64,000 nucleotides of DNA from Nostoc sp. CHAB 5824 (GCF_020829665.1 NZ_JAIVFT010000008.1:186001-250000); one strand, 5' to 3'. Positions 53,483-62,660 are shown, counted from the first letter of the stretch. Notes: generated from the sequence alone by a model not told the origin. Made by a program: numbers and translations.

Positions 53483-54199
53483 ATGGTAACAACAAATCCT
53501 TCCTTGACAAATACCTCTACTGACTTCCCTCAAGTTAGAAAGCTTTGGTCAGGTGTAGATATCACGAATTTTGGACCTTATTTTGAGGCTTTACAAGCGC
53601 GGCTGATTGATCGCATTTGGAATGATGAATCACTTAAGCAAGAAATACTTACCAATCCAAAAGTTGTGTTTGAAAGGGAAACGGGAATCAAATTTCCCGC
53701 AAATTTAGAGGTTAAGGTTTTAGAAGAACCTGAGAAAACCTTCTACTTTGTACTTCCTGCAACTCCACCAGTTGAAGAGCATTGGTATAGATATGAACAG
53801 TTTGCTAGCTGGTGGCCAATCATTGATACTTTTTGGTATTTTTACTACCGACTTGCTGGCGCTACCAAAGCTAGAGCTTACAGAGAGTGTTTACAAGCGT
53901 TATGGATAGTTCGTTCTTGGACTAATGAAGCCTTCCGTCAAAAACTCCTTACCGATCCTAGATCCATATTTGAAGGGGAAATGGGAATACCATTTCCTAC
54001 TGATTTGAAGATTCAGTCATTAGAAGAAACCTCGAATATCGTTTACTTTATTCTTCCCAAGAATCCTCAACTGGAGAAACTTGATGATAGTGCCACCATT
54101 GGTGAATGGTGGAAAGCATCACATGGTTTATGGTGGTGGTATACCTCATTGCGATTCCGACAACCAGCTATAAATACAGTAACAGGAGTAGTTGGATAA
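53483..54199 (+). CDS. protein with two NHLP (nitrile-hydratase-like leader) modules and aromatic tails
   Basis: 238 residues built as two units exactly 100 residues apart. The first module (about 40-92) has LIDRIWNDESLKQEILTNP, GIKFPANLEVKVLEEPEKTF and FVLPA. The second (about 140-192) has WIVRSWTNEAFRQKLLTDP and FPTDLKIQSLEET, ending FILPK. This is the pattern of NHLP leader peptides related to nitrile hydratase alpha. Each module is followed by a Trp/Tyr-rich stretch (WYRYEQFASWWPIIDTFWYF; GEWWKASHGLWWWYTSLRF). There is no Gly-Gly site and no YcaO/TOMM cyclase nearby, so precursor status is unproven. Confidence 0.8.
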   Translation: MVTTNPSLTNTSTDFPQVRKLWSGVDITNFGPYFEALQARLIDRIWNDESLKQEILTNPKVVFERETGIKFPANLEVKVLEEPEKTFYFVLPATPPVEEHWYRYEQFASWWPIIDTFWYFYYRLAGATKARAYRECLQALWIVRSWTNEAFRQKLLTDPRSIFEGEMGIPFPTDLKIQSLEETSNIVYFILPKNPQLEKLDDSATIGEWWKASHGLWWWYTSLRFRQPAINTVTGVVG

Positions 54200-54567
54200 G
54201 TAATTAGGGACTTACCAAAAACGCTTGATGTGAAAAATAAAAGAGCCAACGCTTTGCAAAGAAAAGTGTGAGCATAAGTTTCCCACTATCAGAACTTCGG
54301 GGAGTTTACCCCATGAGCAACTGGCGTGGTTTTTCAAAGAGCAAAACCTACATTTAGGCGATTTTTTTTCCTCATAAAGTTGAGATTTTGAAATACAATC
54401 GCCACTTTATTTATCAGCCATCAATATATTTATATTTTAAATACATATTTATTTTCTACAGAAATTAACTGAGCTATTAGTTGAGAGATTAGGATATTAC
54501 AATACTAATTTGTTAGTATAAATTTCTTTTTTATGAAACAGGGCATTATTAGATTTTGGAGAATAAT
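54200..54567. other. intergenic, nothing definite
   Basis: 368 bp after the NHLP gene. A short hairpin (GGGGAGTTTACCCC near 54299) may terminate the upstream transcript. Otherwise it is AT-rich with no ORF. Confidence 0.4.
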
Positions 54568-54708
54568 ATGATTGATAAGCCTTTTAAGCGCCGCTGCTTT
54601 ATTAAGAGTGCTGCACTATTTTCTGCTGGTTTAGCGGGTTCATTTGTATTTCCACATCGGACTCGTGCTAGTGATGATTATATAGACGCAGTAGTAATTG
54701 CAAAATAA
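54568..54708 (+). pseudogene. GMC oxidoreductase N-terminal remnant (copy D)
   Basis: 46 codons from an ATG with GGAG upstream. MIDKPFKRRCFIKSAALFSA has a degenerate Tat-like signal, followed by GLAGSFVF and, after DDYIDAVVIAK, a stop. Copies A and B at the same place read VIGSGYGG, so the frame breaks just as the FAD motif begins. No continuation of the gene is seen downstream before the SDR at 54835. It is a truncated relic rather than a functional enzyme; a short exported peptide could still be made. Confidence 0.75.
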
Positions 54709-54834
54709 AACTTAACTAAGTCATTTACTTAACAAAGCCATGCAAATACTAATCACCATATAGAGTATCACCGCTAAATTACTACTGAGGTTATTGATGA
54801 GCGTAAGATAGTACTTTGTGTAGGAAACACAATC

Positions 54835-55584
54835 ATGAAAACAGAAAAAAAAGTTGCAGTTATTACAGGAAGTTCCAAAGGTCTTGGTTTTGAGATTGCC
54901 CAGCAATTAGCAAAGCTAGAAAATGTTCAAGTTATCATGTCCAGTCGAGATGAAACACAGGGATTGGAAGCTCGTGCTAAATTGGTACAGCAAGGTCTTG
55001 AAGTTGACTATTTACCTCTTAATGTAATTGATGACAAAAGTGTTGAAAATTTTGTCAGTGCATTACATAAACAGTATGGGAGGGTAGATATATTAGTCAA
55101 TAATGCAGGCATAAATTATACAAAAGAGCCTGAAGAAAGTAGTATACTGACTGCAAAATTGGATACGGTTATCTCGTCATTTGCAGTCAATACGGTAGGC
55201 CCATTGCGGATGTGCCAAGCACTGATTCCTCTAATGAAAGAGCGTAATTATGGGCGGATTGTCAATGTATCTACTGAAATGGCATCGTTAAATCTTATAA
55301 GTAACGATTTTTATTTTATTGCTCCCTCATATAGGCTGTCAAAAATTGGTTTAAATGGAGTGGCTTGTCTGTTGGCCAAGGAGCTGAAGGGGACTAATAT
55401 TCTAGTCAATAACTATTCTCCTGGATGGATGAAAACTGATATTGGAGGAGCAGATGCCCCCTTGACCGCAGAAGAAGGCGCAGAAACAGCTGTTTATTTA
55501 GCTACACTGCCAGATGGTGGTTCTCAAGGGGGCTTTTTTGCAGAGATGAGAAAGTTTGGCGGACCATTTCCTTTGCCTTGGTGA
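54835..55584 (+). CDS. short-chain dehydrogenase/reductase
   Basis: 249 residues. It has TGSSKGLGFEIAQQL (cofactor loop), SSRDETQG after beta2, NNAGINYT, VNVSTEMASL (catalytic Ser) and SYRLSKIGLNG (Tyr/Lys). An insertion of about 10 residues between Ser and Tyr (NLISNDFYFIAP) recalls carbonyl-reductase-like SDRs. Such enzymes reduce ketones or aldehydes with NADPH; the substrate is unknown. The ATG follows a weak AGGAAAC. It lies after the GMC remnant. Confidence 0.88.
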   Translation: MKTEKKVAVITGSSKGLGFEIAQQLAKLENVQVIMSSRDETQGLEARAKLVQQGLEVDYLPLNVIDDKSVENFVSALHKQYGRVDILVNNAGINYTKEPEESSILTAKLDTVISSFAVNTVGPLRMCQALIPLMKERNYGRIVNVSTEMASLNLISNDFYFIAPSYRLSKIGLNGVACLLAKELKGTNILVNNYSPGWMKTDIGGADAPLTAEEGAETAVYLATLPDGGSQGGFFAEMRKFGGPFPLPW

Positions 55585-55603
55585 ACAACTACTTCAGGAT
55601 TAT

Positions 55604-55673
55604 GTTATATCATGTCCAGCTAATTAGTTATAATTCCCACATCTGTGCAAAAACCGGGAAACCCTCTTTCCCC
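55604..55673. repeat. 70-bp dispersed repeat, copy 2
   Basis: One mismatch in 70 bases to 11883-11952, same orientation relative to the preceding gene. It starts 20 bp after the SDR stop codon. A C-rich stretch follows. Confidence 0.85.
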
Positions 55674-55867
55674 CTGCTCCCCGCCCCCTGCCCCCAAGAG
55701 TCTTAATGATAAGTCTTTAACCGGATACGATATTAGTCAATAGGAGGTAATATCAAGCCCGAATGAACACTTATAATTAAGACTGGTGCCGAGAGTTCTT
55801 ATGATAAGCAATCAAGCGGATATGATATCATAATTTATAATTACAACACTATACTGAAATTTTAATA

Positions 55868-55906
55868 AATGATTAAGAAGCTGCAAAACGCAGCTTCTTA
55901 ATCATT
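55868..55906. terminator. 17-bp perfect-stem hairpin
   Basis: AATGATTAAGAAGCTGC (55868-55884), loop AAAAC, then the exact complement (55890-55906). No T run of note follows on either strand, so it may be a factor-dependent terminator, a processing site or a structural repeat. It sits in the 654-bp spacer between the SDR and the gene at 56239, where nothing else was recognised. Confidence 0.55.
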
Positions 55907-56238
55907 ATCAATATTTCCCAAAAAATTTCATTAAAATGTGTTCTGTTCTTATAATCTCAAATTTATTTAACTAATAAACTTAAAACCCCATATAAAAAAA
56001 TATCAGTTTATAAATCAAATAGTGTTTATAAATTTAATAAAGCTAATTGAAAATATAAATAGCCTAAAAAGTTATAAAAGATTTATAAATTTTATAATCA
56101 CAATTATTCTAACAATAAAAATTAAGTTATACAATTACTCAATATTCAATTACTTCAAAAACTTCTGCACAAAATTTATATACTCTAACCTCGGATGAAC
56201 CTCCACTAGAAGTAGACTCTTTAAATTGGGAATCACAA

Positions 56239-56646
56239 ATGACAAGGTTGGTTGGTTTTGAAGAAGAATCTTCTGCTATTAAAGCCGCAGCTTTAGAGCA
56301 GCCAGTTTCGCAATCACAAGAACTTCAGGCTAAACAGCCTCTCTCATCTAACCCGTTTGCCAAATTAGGCTTGATGGGGGCTGCTACCTTAGCTATAGTT
56401 TTGTTGGCGGCTGGGTTTTCATCCCAGCTGATGAATACCAGCAGTCAAAAGTCAAAAAATAATATTGTTGTCTCACAAAGGCGATCGCAACTAACTACTG
56501 CATTCAGTTCTCAAGGGCTAGAAAAAGAAATAGAAATTCTGAAAACTAAATTAGCCCTGGCTGAACAAGCAGAATTGATCAATGACACTGCAAAGAACAT
56601 TAACACTTATACAAAGAGTTTTTCGGTCTGGGATAGGCACAGTTAA
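56239..56646 (+). CDS. small single-pass membrane protein, possibly truncated
   Basis: 135 residues. The N-terminal about 48 are hydrophilic (LVGFEEESSAIKAAALEQPV), followed by NPFAKLGLMGAATLAIVLLAAGF (about 46-68), one transmembrane helix. The C-terminal segment (about 93-120) is a predicted coiled coil, LEKEIEILKTKLALAEQAEL. The layout faintly recalls N-termini of VirB10/TraB-like conjugation proteins, so this could be a truncated copy, but no other transfer gene is present and this is weak. I do not know its function. Confidence 0.55.
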   Translation: MTRLVGFEEESSAIKAAALEQPVSQSQELQAKQPLSSNPFAKLGLMGAATLAIVLLAAGFSSQLMNTSSQKSKNNIVVSQRRSQLTTAFSSQGLEKEIEILKTKLALAEQAELINDTAKNINTYTKSFSVWDRHS

Positions 56647-56853
56647 GCGAGTAACTCAACCTTCACAAGCTATGCAGTTTTAGATTTTAGTATTAGAATT
56701 TTTGTCTTTTACAGCGACAACTCAAAAGCTCAAAAACTACTTTTAGATCCTAACTGTTTAATCAATAAACTTGCCTTATTTTCAAGGTAGGTCTAGTATT
56801 TAGATAACACAAGTAGGAATCAAGAAGTTTGAGATTCAAGCACAGTCTGCTTC

Positions 56854-57324
56854 CTACCCAGACAGCATAGCAACAATCTCTTTACGCCCACTTTTTTTGG
56901 CAATATCTAAAGGAGTGTCTCCATTCTTACTTTTGATGTCTAATCGAGCGCCTGCGTTTACCAAGAGGCTGACTCCTTCAATATTGTTCTGCCAAACTGC
57001 ATCGTGCAGGGCAGTGTATCCGTTATAAGGGCCCTGAGCATCTATATTAATTCCATATTCAATCAGAATTTTCATGACCTCTGGATGCCCCAAATAGGCA
57101 GAGGCGTGGAGTGCAGTGGCCTTCATGTTAGAGTCAACCGCGTGAATATCAGCACCAGCGTCAAGGAGTAGTTTCACCATTTCTGATTGACCGTTAGCAG
57201 AACTGACAAGCAAGAGGCTATTTCCACTGCTGTCTGTTTGGTTAACGTTTACGCCAGTTTCAATTAATTTTTTAGCGTCTTTAAGGTTGTTATTAATTAC
57301 CGCAGCAACTAAATTAGTATTCAT
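56854..57324 (-). CDS. ankyrin-repeat protein
   Basis: 156 residues consisting almost wholly of about four to five ankyrin repeats: GVNVNQTDSSGNSLLLVSSA, MVKLLLDAGADIHAVDSNMK, VMKILIEYGINIDAQGPYNG and GVSLLVNAGARLDIKSKNGD-TPLDIAKKSGR. No signal peptide or other domain; a cytosolic protein-binding module. The ATG at 57324 is clear. The partner is unknown; it is monocistronic. Confidence 0.9.
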   Translation of the reverse strand: MNTNLVAAVINNNLKDAKKLIETGVNVNQTDSSGNSLLLVSSANGQSEMVKLLLDAGADIHAVDSNMKATALHASAYLGHPEVMKILIEYGINIDAQGPYNGYTALHDAVWQNNIEGVSLLVNAGARLDIKSKNGDTPLDIAKKSGRKEIVAMLSG

Positions 57325-57583
57325 ATTTGTAAGCTCAAAAAATTAAAAGCTGTTTATAAAACAATGTAAAGAGTAGAAATGTAGCGGACTATAAGAACAA
57401 ACTCCTCTATATTCATGCTTTGTTAAGATTATGTTATTAATGAAATTAAAATCCCTCAATATTCCTCATTTTATACCTTTGTAACCCTTAGCAAAAAACT
57501 GTTAATTATTAAGATAAAAGTTTTTAACTAGCGAGTTTTTGTATTACTAATAGTCAAATTTTATTTTGCAGGTTTCTATTTTT

Positions 57584-57823
57584 TTAGCCATGCTTGGTAT
57601 TGCTACTAGAGTGATGGGAAAACCTCACTCTCACTATCCGTGCTTGTACTACTTCTTTTTTCTCCAATTTGATAAAGTTAATTAAGCTTTCAGCTTTTTC
57701 TTGAGTTGAACTTTCTAATTTTATTAAAGGCATTTCCAGCCAGCAGCTTCGGCAGAACCAGTACACTTGGTTATTACTAATGTGTTGTAGAAGCCGATGG
57801 GAGCAACAAGGACAATTTTTCAT
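57584..57823 (-). CDS. small zinc-ribbon protein
   Basis: 79 residues from the ATG at 57823 (an upstream in-frame start at 57877 would translate a GTTGACT-type repeat and is rejected). MKNCPCCSHRLLQHI has Cys4-x2-Cys7 and a second pair is in WFCRSCWLEMP (Cys25, Cys28), so a single zinc ribbon. The C-terminal half is basic and helical. Similar small proteins are common and uncharacterised in Nostoc; a nucleic-acid or protein-binding role is inference. Confidence 0.6.
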   Translation of the reverse strand: MKNCPCCSHRLLQHISNNQVYWFCRSCWLEMPLIKLESSTQEKAESLINFIKLEKKEVVQARIVRVRFSHHSSSNTKHG

Positions 57824-58303
57824 ATGATCTGCTGGTTGAGAGTTGACTTTTGACTGCTGACTACTGATTGCTCTCAAGCTTTGATTAGTTAGGGACTCTC
57901 TCTGACGATCAATAGACTTCTTGCATAACTTAGGGAAAGGAGCTAAATTAAAGATTCAAGGAAAATTCAGTCTCTTTAACCGTTTTTTATTCTCCTATCC
58001 CTAACTGTTACAAAATTACCTTTTGCAGGTTTAATAACCCAATGGGGTATTACTGAATTTAAGTATTAAATTAAAAAGTTCAATATTTTAAACTGTTTCA
58101 TTTGCGCTTTTGCACGAAACTAAATTCATACTCAAAATCAGTAACGCCTCAGTGCAAGCAATTACTCACTTGCTGCTACAAGATTCTTTGCAACGAATTT
58201 TAACTTGTTGAAATACACAACCTAAGTGTTGTCTAGATCGGCAATCAGCACATAAATGTTCAATGCCTTGATCTGAACGTCTGAGTTCTAACAACTTTTA
58301 TTG
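57824..58303. other. intergenic region with repeat remnant
   Basis: About 480 bp. A GTTGACTTTTGACTGCTGACT stretch (about 57840-57865) is of the heptamer-repeat type. No other element recognised. The 3' side of the catalase remnant (58304 downward) shows no similarity to catalase. Confidence 0.45.
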
Positions 58304-58534
58304 CTAGTACTGAGCAGGGACAACGTTATTGGTCACCTCGAAATAGCCATGAGCGGCTGCGCCTTTAGCATGAACGACTCGTTCCGGAATTCGCTCCCGA
58401 TTGAAGTGGGCGAGTTTTTCAATCAGGTAAAAGTCTTGAAGCAAAATTGGGCCATTACTTCCAACAGTCAAGGAATTTTGATTATCGCTAATCGGTATTC
58501 CAAAGCTTGTGGTTAAGTCGTTATTGTCTGCCAT
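58304..58534 (-). pseudogene. catalase N-terminal remnant
   Basis: 76 codons from the ATG at 58534. [18 protein letters not shown] and [20 protein letters not shown], then [19 protein letters not shown], match the N-terminus of monofunctional heme catalases including the distal His (VVHAKG). The frame ends VVPAQY-stop where a full enzyme has about 400 more residues, and nothing catalase-like follows on either strand. It is a decayed gene and cannot be an active catalase. Confidence 0.88.
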
Positions 58535-58771
58535 ATTTACCACACAAAATTTACAAAAACATATAGATTAGTCTTGTTCAAATTCAAACATCATTTTTGG
58601 ATAATGCTGAACTGCAAATTTCCTAAACTTACAGCAGATTTCAAGTTTGTGAACTACAGAAGCTAAGTCTAAAAGCTAGGTATAAAACCTGTTTTACTTC
58701 TGTTAGTGCAGCGGGGTGTAGCCCATTTTGACTTCTGAATTCTGCTGTAAATAAAAGTCGAAAATGATTTT

Positions 58772-59461
58772 TCAACACGATTCGTAAGTTGAGACTAAGG
58801 TTATCTGTATCAAACCTTTGTCTATTTTTGCAACAGAACCATTTTCGCTTTTTAACATGAGTACTTCATCAGCAACAGTACTCTTATTAAAAATCGCAGC
58901 AATCTCTTGAATACAGGCTTGCAAGCGTTGAGCTTCTGCAAAACTCACAGTTGTGGTTTCTTGGTTGATTACTTCGCTTGAGCTTGCCTTTTGTGGCACT
59001 CTTTGCCAACATGGGATGCTCTTACTCCGATGCGACCTTCGCCAGGTTTGCGGGGTTGTATTGTGGAGCCGGAGAAATTGGCGACCGAAATGGCGTCTAT
59101 CTAGATAGCCCACAGCTTCAGCAATCTGCTCTACCGAGTGGTCTGTTTCGATAAGCAGACGGCGTGCCTCTACCATACGACGCTCAACAATCCAACAGAG
59201 TACGGTTTTTCCAGTCTCTCGCCGTACAAGGTCGGTGAGGTAGGCAGGGGACCGACTGACCGCTTCAGCTACCTCTCTAAGACTAATTGAATTATGATAA
59301 TTTGTCTCAATAAATCGAAAAACATGGTTTAACAAAGGTTGGGACTGAAGCAAGAACTTTTCAAAACTTGTCAGTATCGCCGTATTAATAGCGATGTTAA
59401 CGTTATAAGAGTCAATGCCATTTAATAAGTAATTAGAGTCCATAACTTTAGCCTCATTCAT
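58772..59461 (-). CDS. AraC-family transcriptional regulator
   Basis: 229 residues. The double HTH (about 45-145) contains SISLREVAEAVSRSPAYLTDLV (first HTH) and SVEQIAEAVGYLDRRHFGRQFLR (second HTH), ending NTTPQTWRR. The domain is near the N-terminus, not the usual C-terminus, and a C-terminal region of about 80 residues, partly helical (ETTTVSFAEAQRLQACIQEI), follows. No ligand domain is recognised. It may control the SnoaL-like gene 163 bp upstream, or itself via the palindrome at 59488-59500. Confidence 0.9.
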   Translation of the reverse strand: MNEAKVMDSNYLLNGIDSYNVNIAINTAILTSFEKFLLQSQPLLNHVFRFIETNYHNSISLREVAEAVSRSPAYLTDLVRRETGKTVLCWIVERRMVEARRLLIETDHSVEQIAEAVGYLDRRHFGRQFLRLHNTTPQTWRRSHRSKSIPCWQRVPQKASSSEVINQETTTVSFAEAQRLQACIQEIAAIFNKSTVADEVLMLKSENGSVAKIDKGLIQITLVSTYESC

Positions 59462-59487
59462 TGTATTAAATACACTTGGATTTGATC

Positions 59488-59500
59488 TCAGATGATCTGA
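59488..59500. promoter_or_regulatory. candidate operator palindrome upstream of araC-like gene
   Basis: TCAGATGATCTGA, a perfect 6+1+6 palindrome 27 bp before the AraC-family start codon. It may be an autoregulatory site; no second copy was found in the spacer. Confidence 0.35.
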
Positions 59501-59623
59501 ACTAGAGTAGAGTCTAAATATTTCTTATTTGATGTCAAGTTTCGTTAACCTCCAGAAATTAATTCAATTAATGTTAGACTTTTTATTCATTCATTTATAA
59601 ATCTTCACTGATAACTAATTTGG

Positions 59624-60190
59624 TCAACGCCTGATCCAATATAGCAATTCATCAGATGCATAAACATCGCGATAAAAGCTAAGTTGCTCGCATTTTAAGT
59701 AGCACGCGCCTCGATGTCCTCGTCGAAGCAAAGTTTCGTTTCCCTTGGCGATGACTTCGTTCGTTTCATCATCGAAACAATTCCATTCCGAGTAGATAAC
59801 TTCACCATTAAACATAACAATTGGCCAAGCTATTGTTACGCTTGGTTGGGCAAGAATTGCCCAACGATTCACTTCTCTATTTGTTGCTGCGGTTCTGCCA
59901 TAAAAGGGTCCATCAGCACAGAAATATACAAGATTATTGGCATACTCATCAGCTAAAATGTCCCCCCGTCCTTGTCGTAGCGCTTCACAGTGGGTTGGCC
60001 ACCAATCTTTATTTTCCTGTTCTACTTGCTCTAAGCTATATTCTAGAGTTGTTTCAGGTAAGGTATCATTACGTAGAGAAAGATATGTCTCTGCGTTTAT
60101 GAGTAGTTTTACTGCTAGTTCATTAGAAACTAGCTCCGGCTTGGAGTAATCTACTAACAAATCATTGTAGTAGTTGGTTCGCTTCGTCAT
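59624..60190 (-). CDS. SnoaL/NTF2-like protein
   Basis: 188 residues. It begins TKRTNYYNDLLVDYSKPELV, has WWPTHCEALRQGRGDILADEYANNLVYFCADGPF (N-terminal helix and first strand of an NTF2 fold) and ends with an aromatic-rich strand pair. It is a more distant relative of the 31.7-34.1 kb SnoaL genes. The ATG at 60190 is clear. Upstream of the AraC regulator on the same strand, so joint control is plausible. Function unknown. Confidence 0.7.
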   Translation of the reverse strand: MTKRTNYYNDLLVDYSKPELVSNELAVKLLINAETYLSLRNDTLPETTLEYSLEQVEQENKDWWPTHCEALRQGRGDILADEYANNLVYFCADGPFYGRTAATNREVNRWAILAQPSVTIAWPIVMFNGEVIYSEWNCFDDETNEVIAKGNETLLRRGHRGACYLKCEQLSFYRDVYASDELLYWIRR

Positions 60191-60714
60191 TTCAAGCCTC
60201 TACAATCTTCAAGCAATTTTCTCTGTGTATGCGCTTAATCATGAATGCCTAAAATCCTTTTTTATAAGAGTTTGGCTAACCCAGTATTCTGTGCAACTTC
60301 ATGTGGAATCGGTATTAGGTGAGGTAGTTTTTAGAAGGCTAGTTGTCAAACTGACGACTAAAATAGACGCCAAAGAGTTACAAAGCGAATACCTTTCTTG
60401 CCTGATTGCGCGGCATCTAAAAGATTAGATGCCGTTAACGCTAAATCCATGTACACTAAAGCTTGAAACTGGAAAAATCAGGATAATTTTTACCATATTG
60501 AAAGAACTGGTTATCAAAAGATCAATATGGATGAAGAAAGTTTTTAGAAAGTTTTAACTTTTTTCCTGGAAGCGCTGTTATGATATTTCTTCTTAGACGT
60601 AAGATGCTGTTAAAAAATTAAGTTTCTGCTAAGGTATGCTCCTTATTAAAAAGGAATCGGAAAGCAAAACCGTTTTTGTCCAGAATGTGTACATATAATA
60701 GCCAGCGAAATTAC

Positions 60715-60812
60715 AGGGGAAACCCCCCGTGCATGAATCGGGGGATATAACCGAGTAAGTTAGTGTTAGGAGGCCTTGAGAGTGAGTAAGTCTCTCAAAG
60801 GCTTTGCGTATA
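60715..60812 (+). ncRNA. candidate structured RNA or mobile-element end
   Basis: Two stable hairpins lie in close succession: CCCCCCGTGCATGAATCGGGGG (about 60725-60746) and CCTTGAGAGTGAGTAAGTCTCTCAAAGG (about 60773-60800). They are preceded by AGGGGAAACC. The hairpin-rich form resembles right ends of IS200/IS605-type elements or a small regulatory RNA. No tnpA or tnpB reading frame is adjacent. Low confidence. Confidence 0.3.
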
Positions 60813-61131
60813 ATTATCTATTTCAACATTGATTTTAGCTAGTTAAGATAGAAAACTTAAGCGGAAAAGTTTGTGTTTTTCAGTTGGATTTTAGGCAAAG
60901 TTCCAACTGTAGAGGTTTTTAGCCGACAGTAAATGTAAATAACAGGTTTTGCTAACTTTGCTAAAATTTGCCTCTTGTACCATTCTCAAGCAATCGGTTA
61001 TTTAAGTAATTTTCACACGTATAATGTCTAAATTGTTTGCTAATAGTGTTGAACATTACTAACGCTCTCCTAAAAAACAGAAATGTTTCTTTACATCCAT
61101 ATACGGGCGATCGCGTATAAACAGCTTTTAT

Positions 61132-61147
61132 TACTCTCATGAGAGTA
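61132..61147. promoter_or_regulatory. 16-bp perfect palindrome
   Basis: TACTCTCATGAGAGTA, operator-like in size, with no gene start nearby. Possibly a relic. Confidence 0.25.
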
Positions 61148-62065
61148 TAATCAATGTACTGTCTGCTTAACTTATCAGGGGTGTTTGATTGGATTCAAGA
61201 ACAGCTATTTCCACTATCACCGTGGTAGTTCAGTATATAAAAGAGCGCTAAGTAATTTTGTGGCCAGTTGAGGGTTTAAATTTAAACTCACAGAGAAGTC
61301 GGAGACACTGCGCGTAGCTTGCTTCCCGTTCGCCTCTGGCGTCTCTCTCTTAGGGAAGAGTAGGGTGGAGATGCAAAGTAATCCCAAGGGAAGGCACAGT
61401 CTTACCAAATTTAATTCGCTAAGAACTTATGCAAAGCTGCACTAAGATGTTATCTTTTGCCAAACCAGTTTTTACAGATGTACGTTTTTGAAAAATCAAA
61501 TCGCGCTATTGCTCACGTACCAAGCTTTTTAGACTAAGCAGTACATTTGTATGTACAACTTTAAATTTGAAGGGGAGAATGTCACAGGAAAAAAAGAACT
61601 TATCTTTATCTTAAGTTTCTTATCTTGAGTTGCAAAAGTTTTGTAAAGTTAGCAAACTTAAATCAACAAGCATCAGTCAACCAACCACATAAATGAGGGT
61701 GCGTAAGATGAGCAATCAGCAATACTGCGAAACTTTAGATTCGTCTACATTGCCTCTGGATAAACTACTTCGGTTGCAGATTAAGTCTGCTGAACGGTTG
61801 TGAGTACTAACAAGGCACTTTGGCAGGATACGAGATGCAGGAATATTGACTTCTAATTCTCCCGCCACCAAGTGGAGTCCCCCTATGACGGAGGTTTGCA
61901 ATAGGCAAGACAGATGACACCGCCCATGCAATGTTAGTTTCACCAGCACTGCAACTAAAGGGCAGTTTGCACTTTCTTTGACACTATCTGCTCGAAATAA
62001 GCGTTGCTTCTAATTAAATGTGCAGGATGGTAATGAAACATATCCTGTGTGCCATCCATTTGTTA

Positions 62066-62119
62066 CTTATAAAATAAAAGTTTCCTGTTAGTTTCTAAAA
62101 TAAAAGCTTCCTGTTAGTT
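62066..62119. repeat. tandem direct repeat
   Basis: TAAAATAAAAGTTTCCTGTT-AGTTTC is followed at once by the same sequence with one change (AAGCTTCC), a period of about 27 bp, two copies. Non-coding. Confidence 0.6.
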
Positions 62120-62660
62120 TCCCTAAACCTTATACACGAATGAAGCCGCTTGTAAATCAGGTTTCTGTCAATACATAAGTCCTAAGGGTATGGGATTTTC
62201 TCGCCATCTAAGTCATTTTTAACCACCTCTTTTCTTGCAAATGTCCAGCGAAACTCACAATTGGACATTGCATTTCTCAAAGAAAGTCAGTAAATTCCCA
62301 TGTTTTGGTAGCCAAAACGGTGGTCAAGATGCTGGAAGACATAGAAATGCAATATACGTTTGGTGTTTCGGAAGGTGCGATGGCGTAACTGCCCGCCATA
62401 GGCGATCGCATTCCTGTAGCATTCTAACAGCACAAGCTGTAACACAGTTCAATTTACTTACTTGACTAGCAATTGTTTGGAATTGTCGCTTAATAAGGCC
62501 TTAAATAGCTCAACCCATTGTACTGTCTACATTTTAATCATCGGGCGAAATGCTTGCTGTGCTGGATTTCATGGGTTATTTAGCTTATTTAGCAACAACT
62601 CTATTATTGCCACGAGTTACTTGCCCAATTCTGTAGCAACCCTAAGTGAGGAAACGAAGT

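Larger units (their letters stand above)
60191..62660. other. 2.5-kb region without a convincing gene
   Basis: Only short, compositionally atypical ORFs. Contents noticed: paired hairpins at 60715-60812, a 16-bp palindrome at 61132-61147, dispersed repeat fragments at 61300-61360, a 32-codon ORF at 61709-61804 (MSNQQYCETLDSSTLPLDKL onward), a direct repeat at about 62070-62120 and the inverted pair ATGTCCAGCGAAAC/CAATTGGACAT near 62239-62269. The length and many relics suggest decay of former genes. Confidence 0.45.

Noticed and set aside
56239..56646. Conjugation gene (TraB/VirB10) fragment
   Set aside because: Only the single helix and Pro/Gln-rich lead resemble it, and no other transfer gene is near.
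60174..60428. 84-codon plus-strand ORF
   Set aside because: No ribosome site, overlaps the SnoaL start, atypical composition.
61217..61408. 63-codon minus-strand ORF
   Set aside because: Consists of dispersed repeat sequence.
61709..61804. 32-codon ORF beginning MSNQQYCETL as a gene fragment
   Set aside because: Too short to identify; kept only as a note in the gene-free region.
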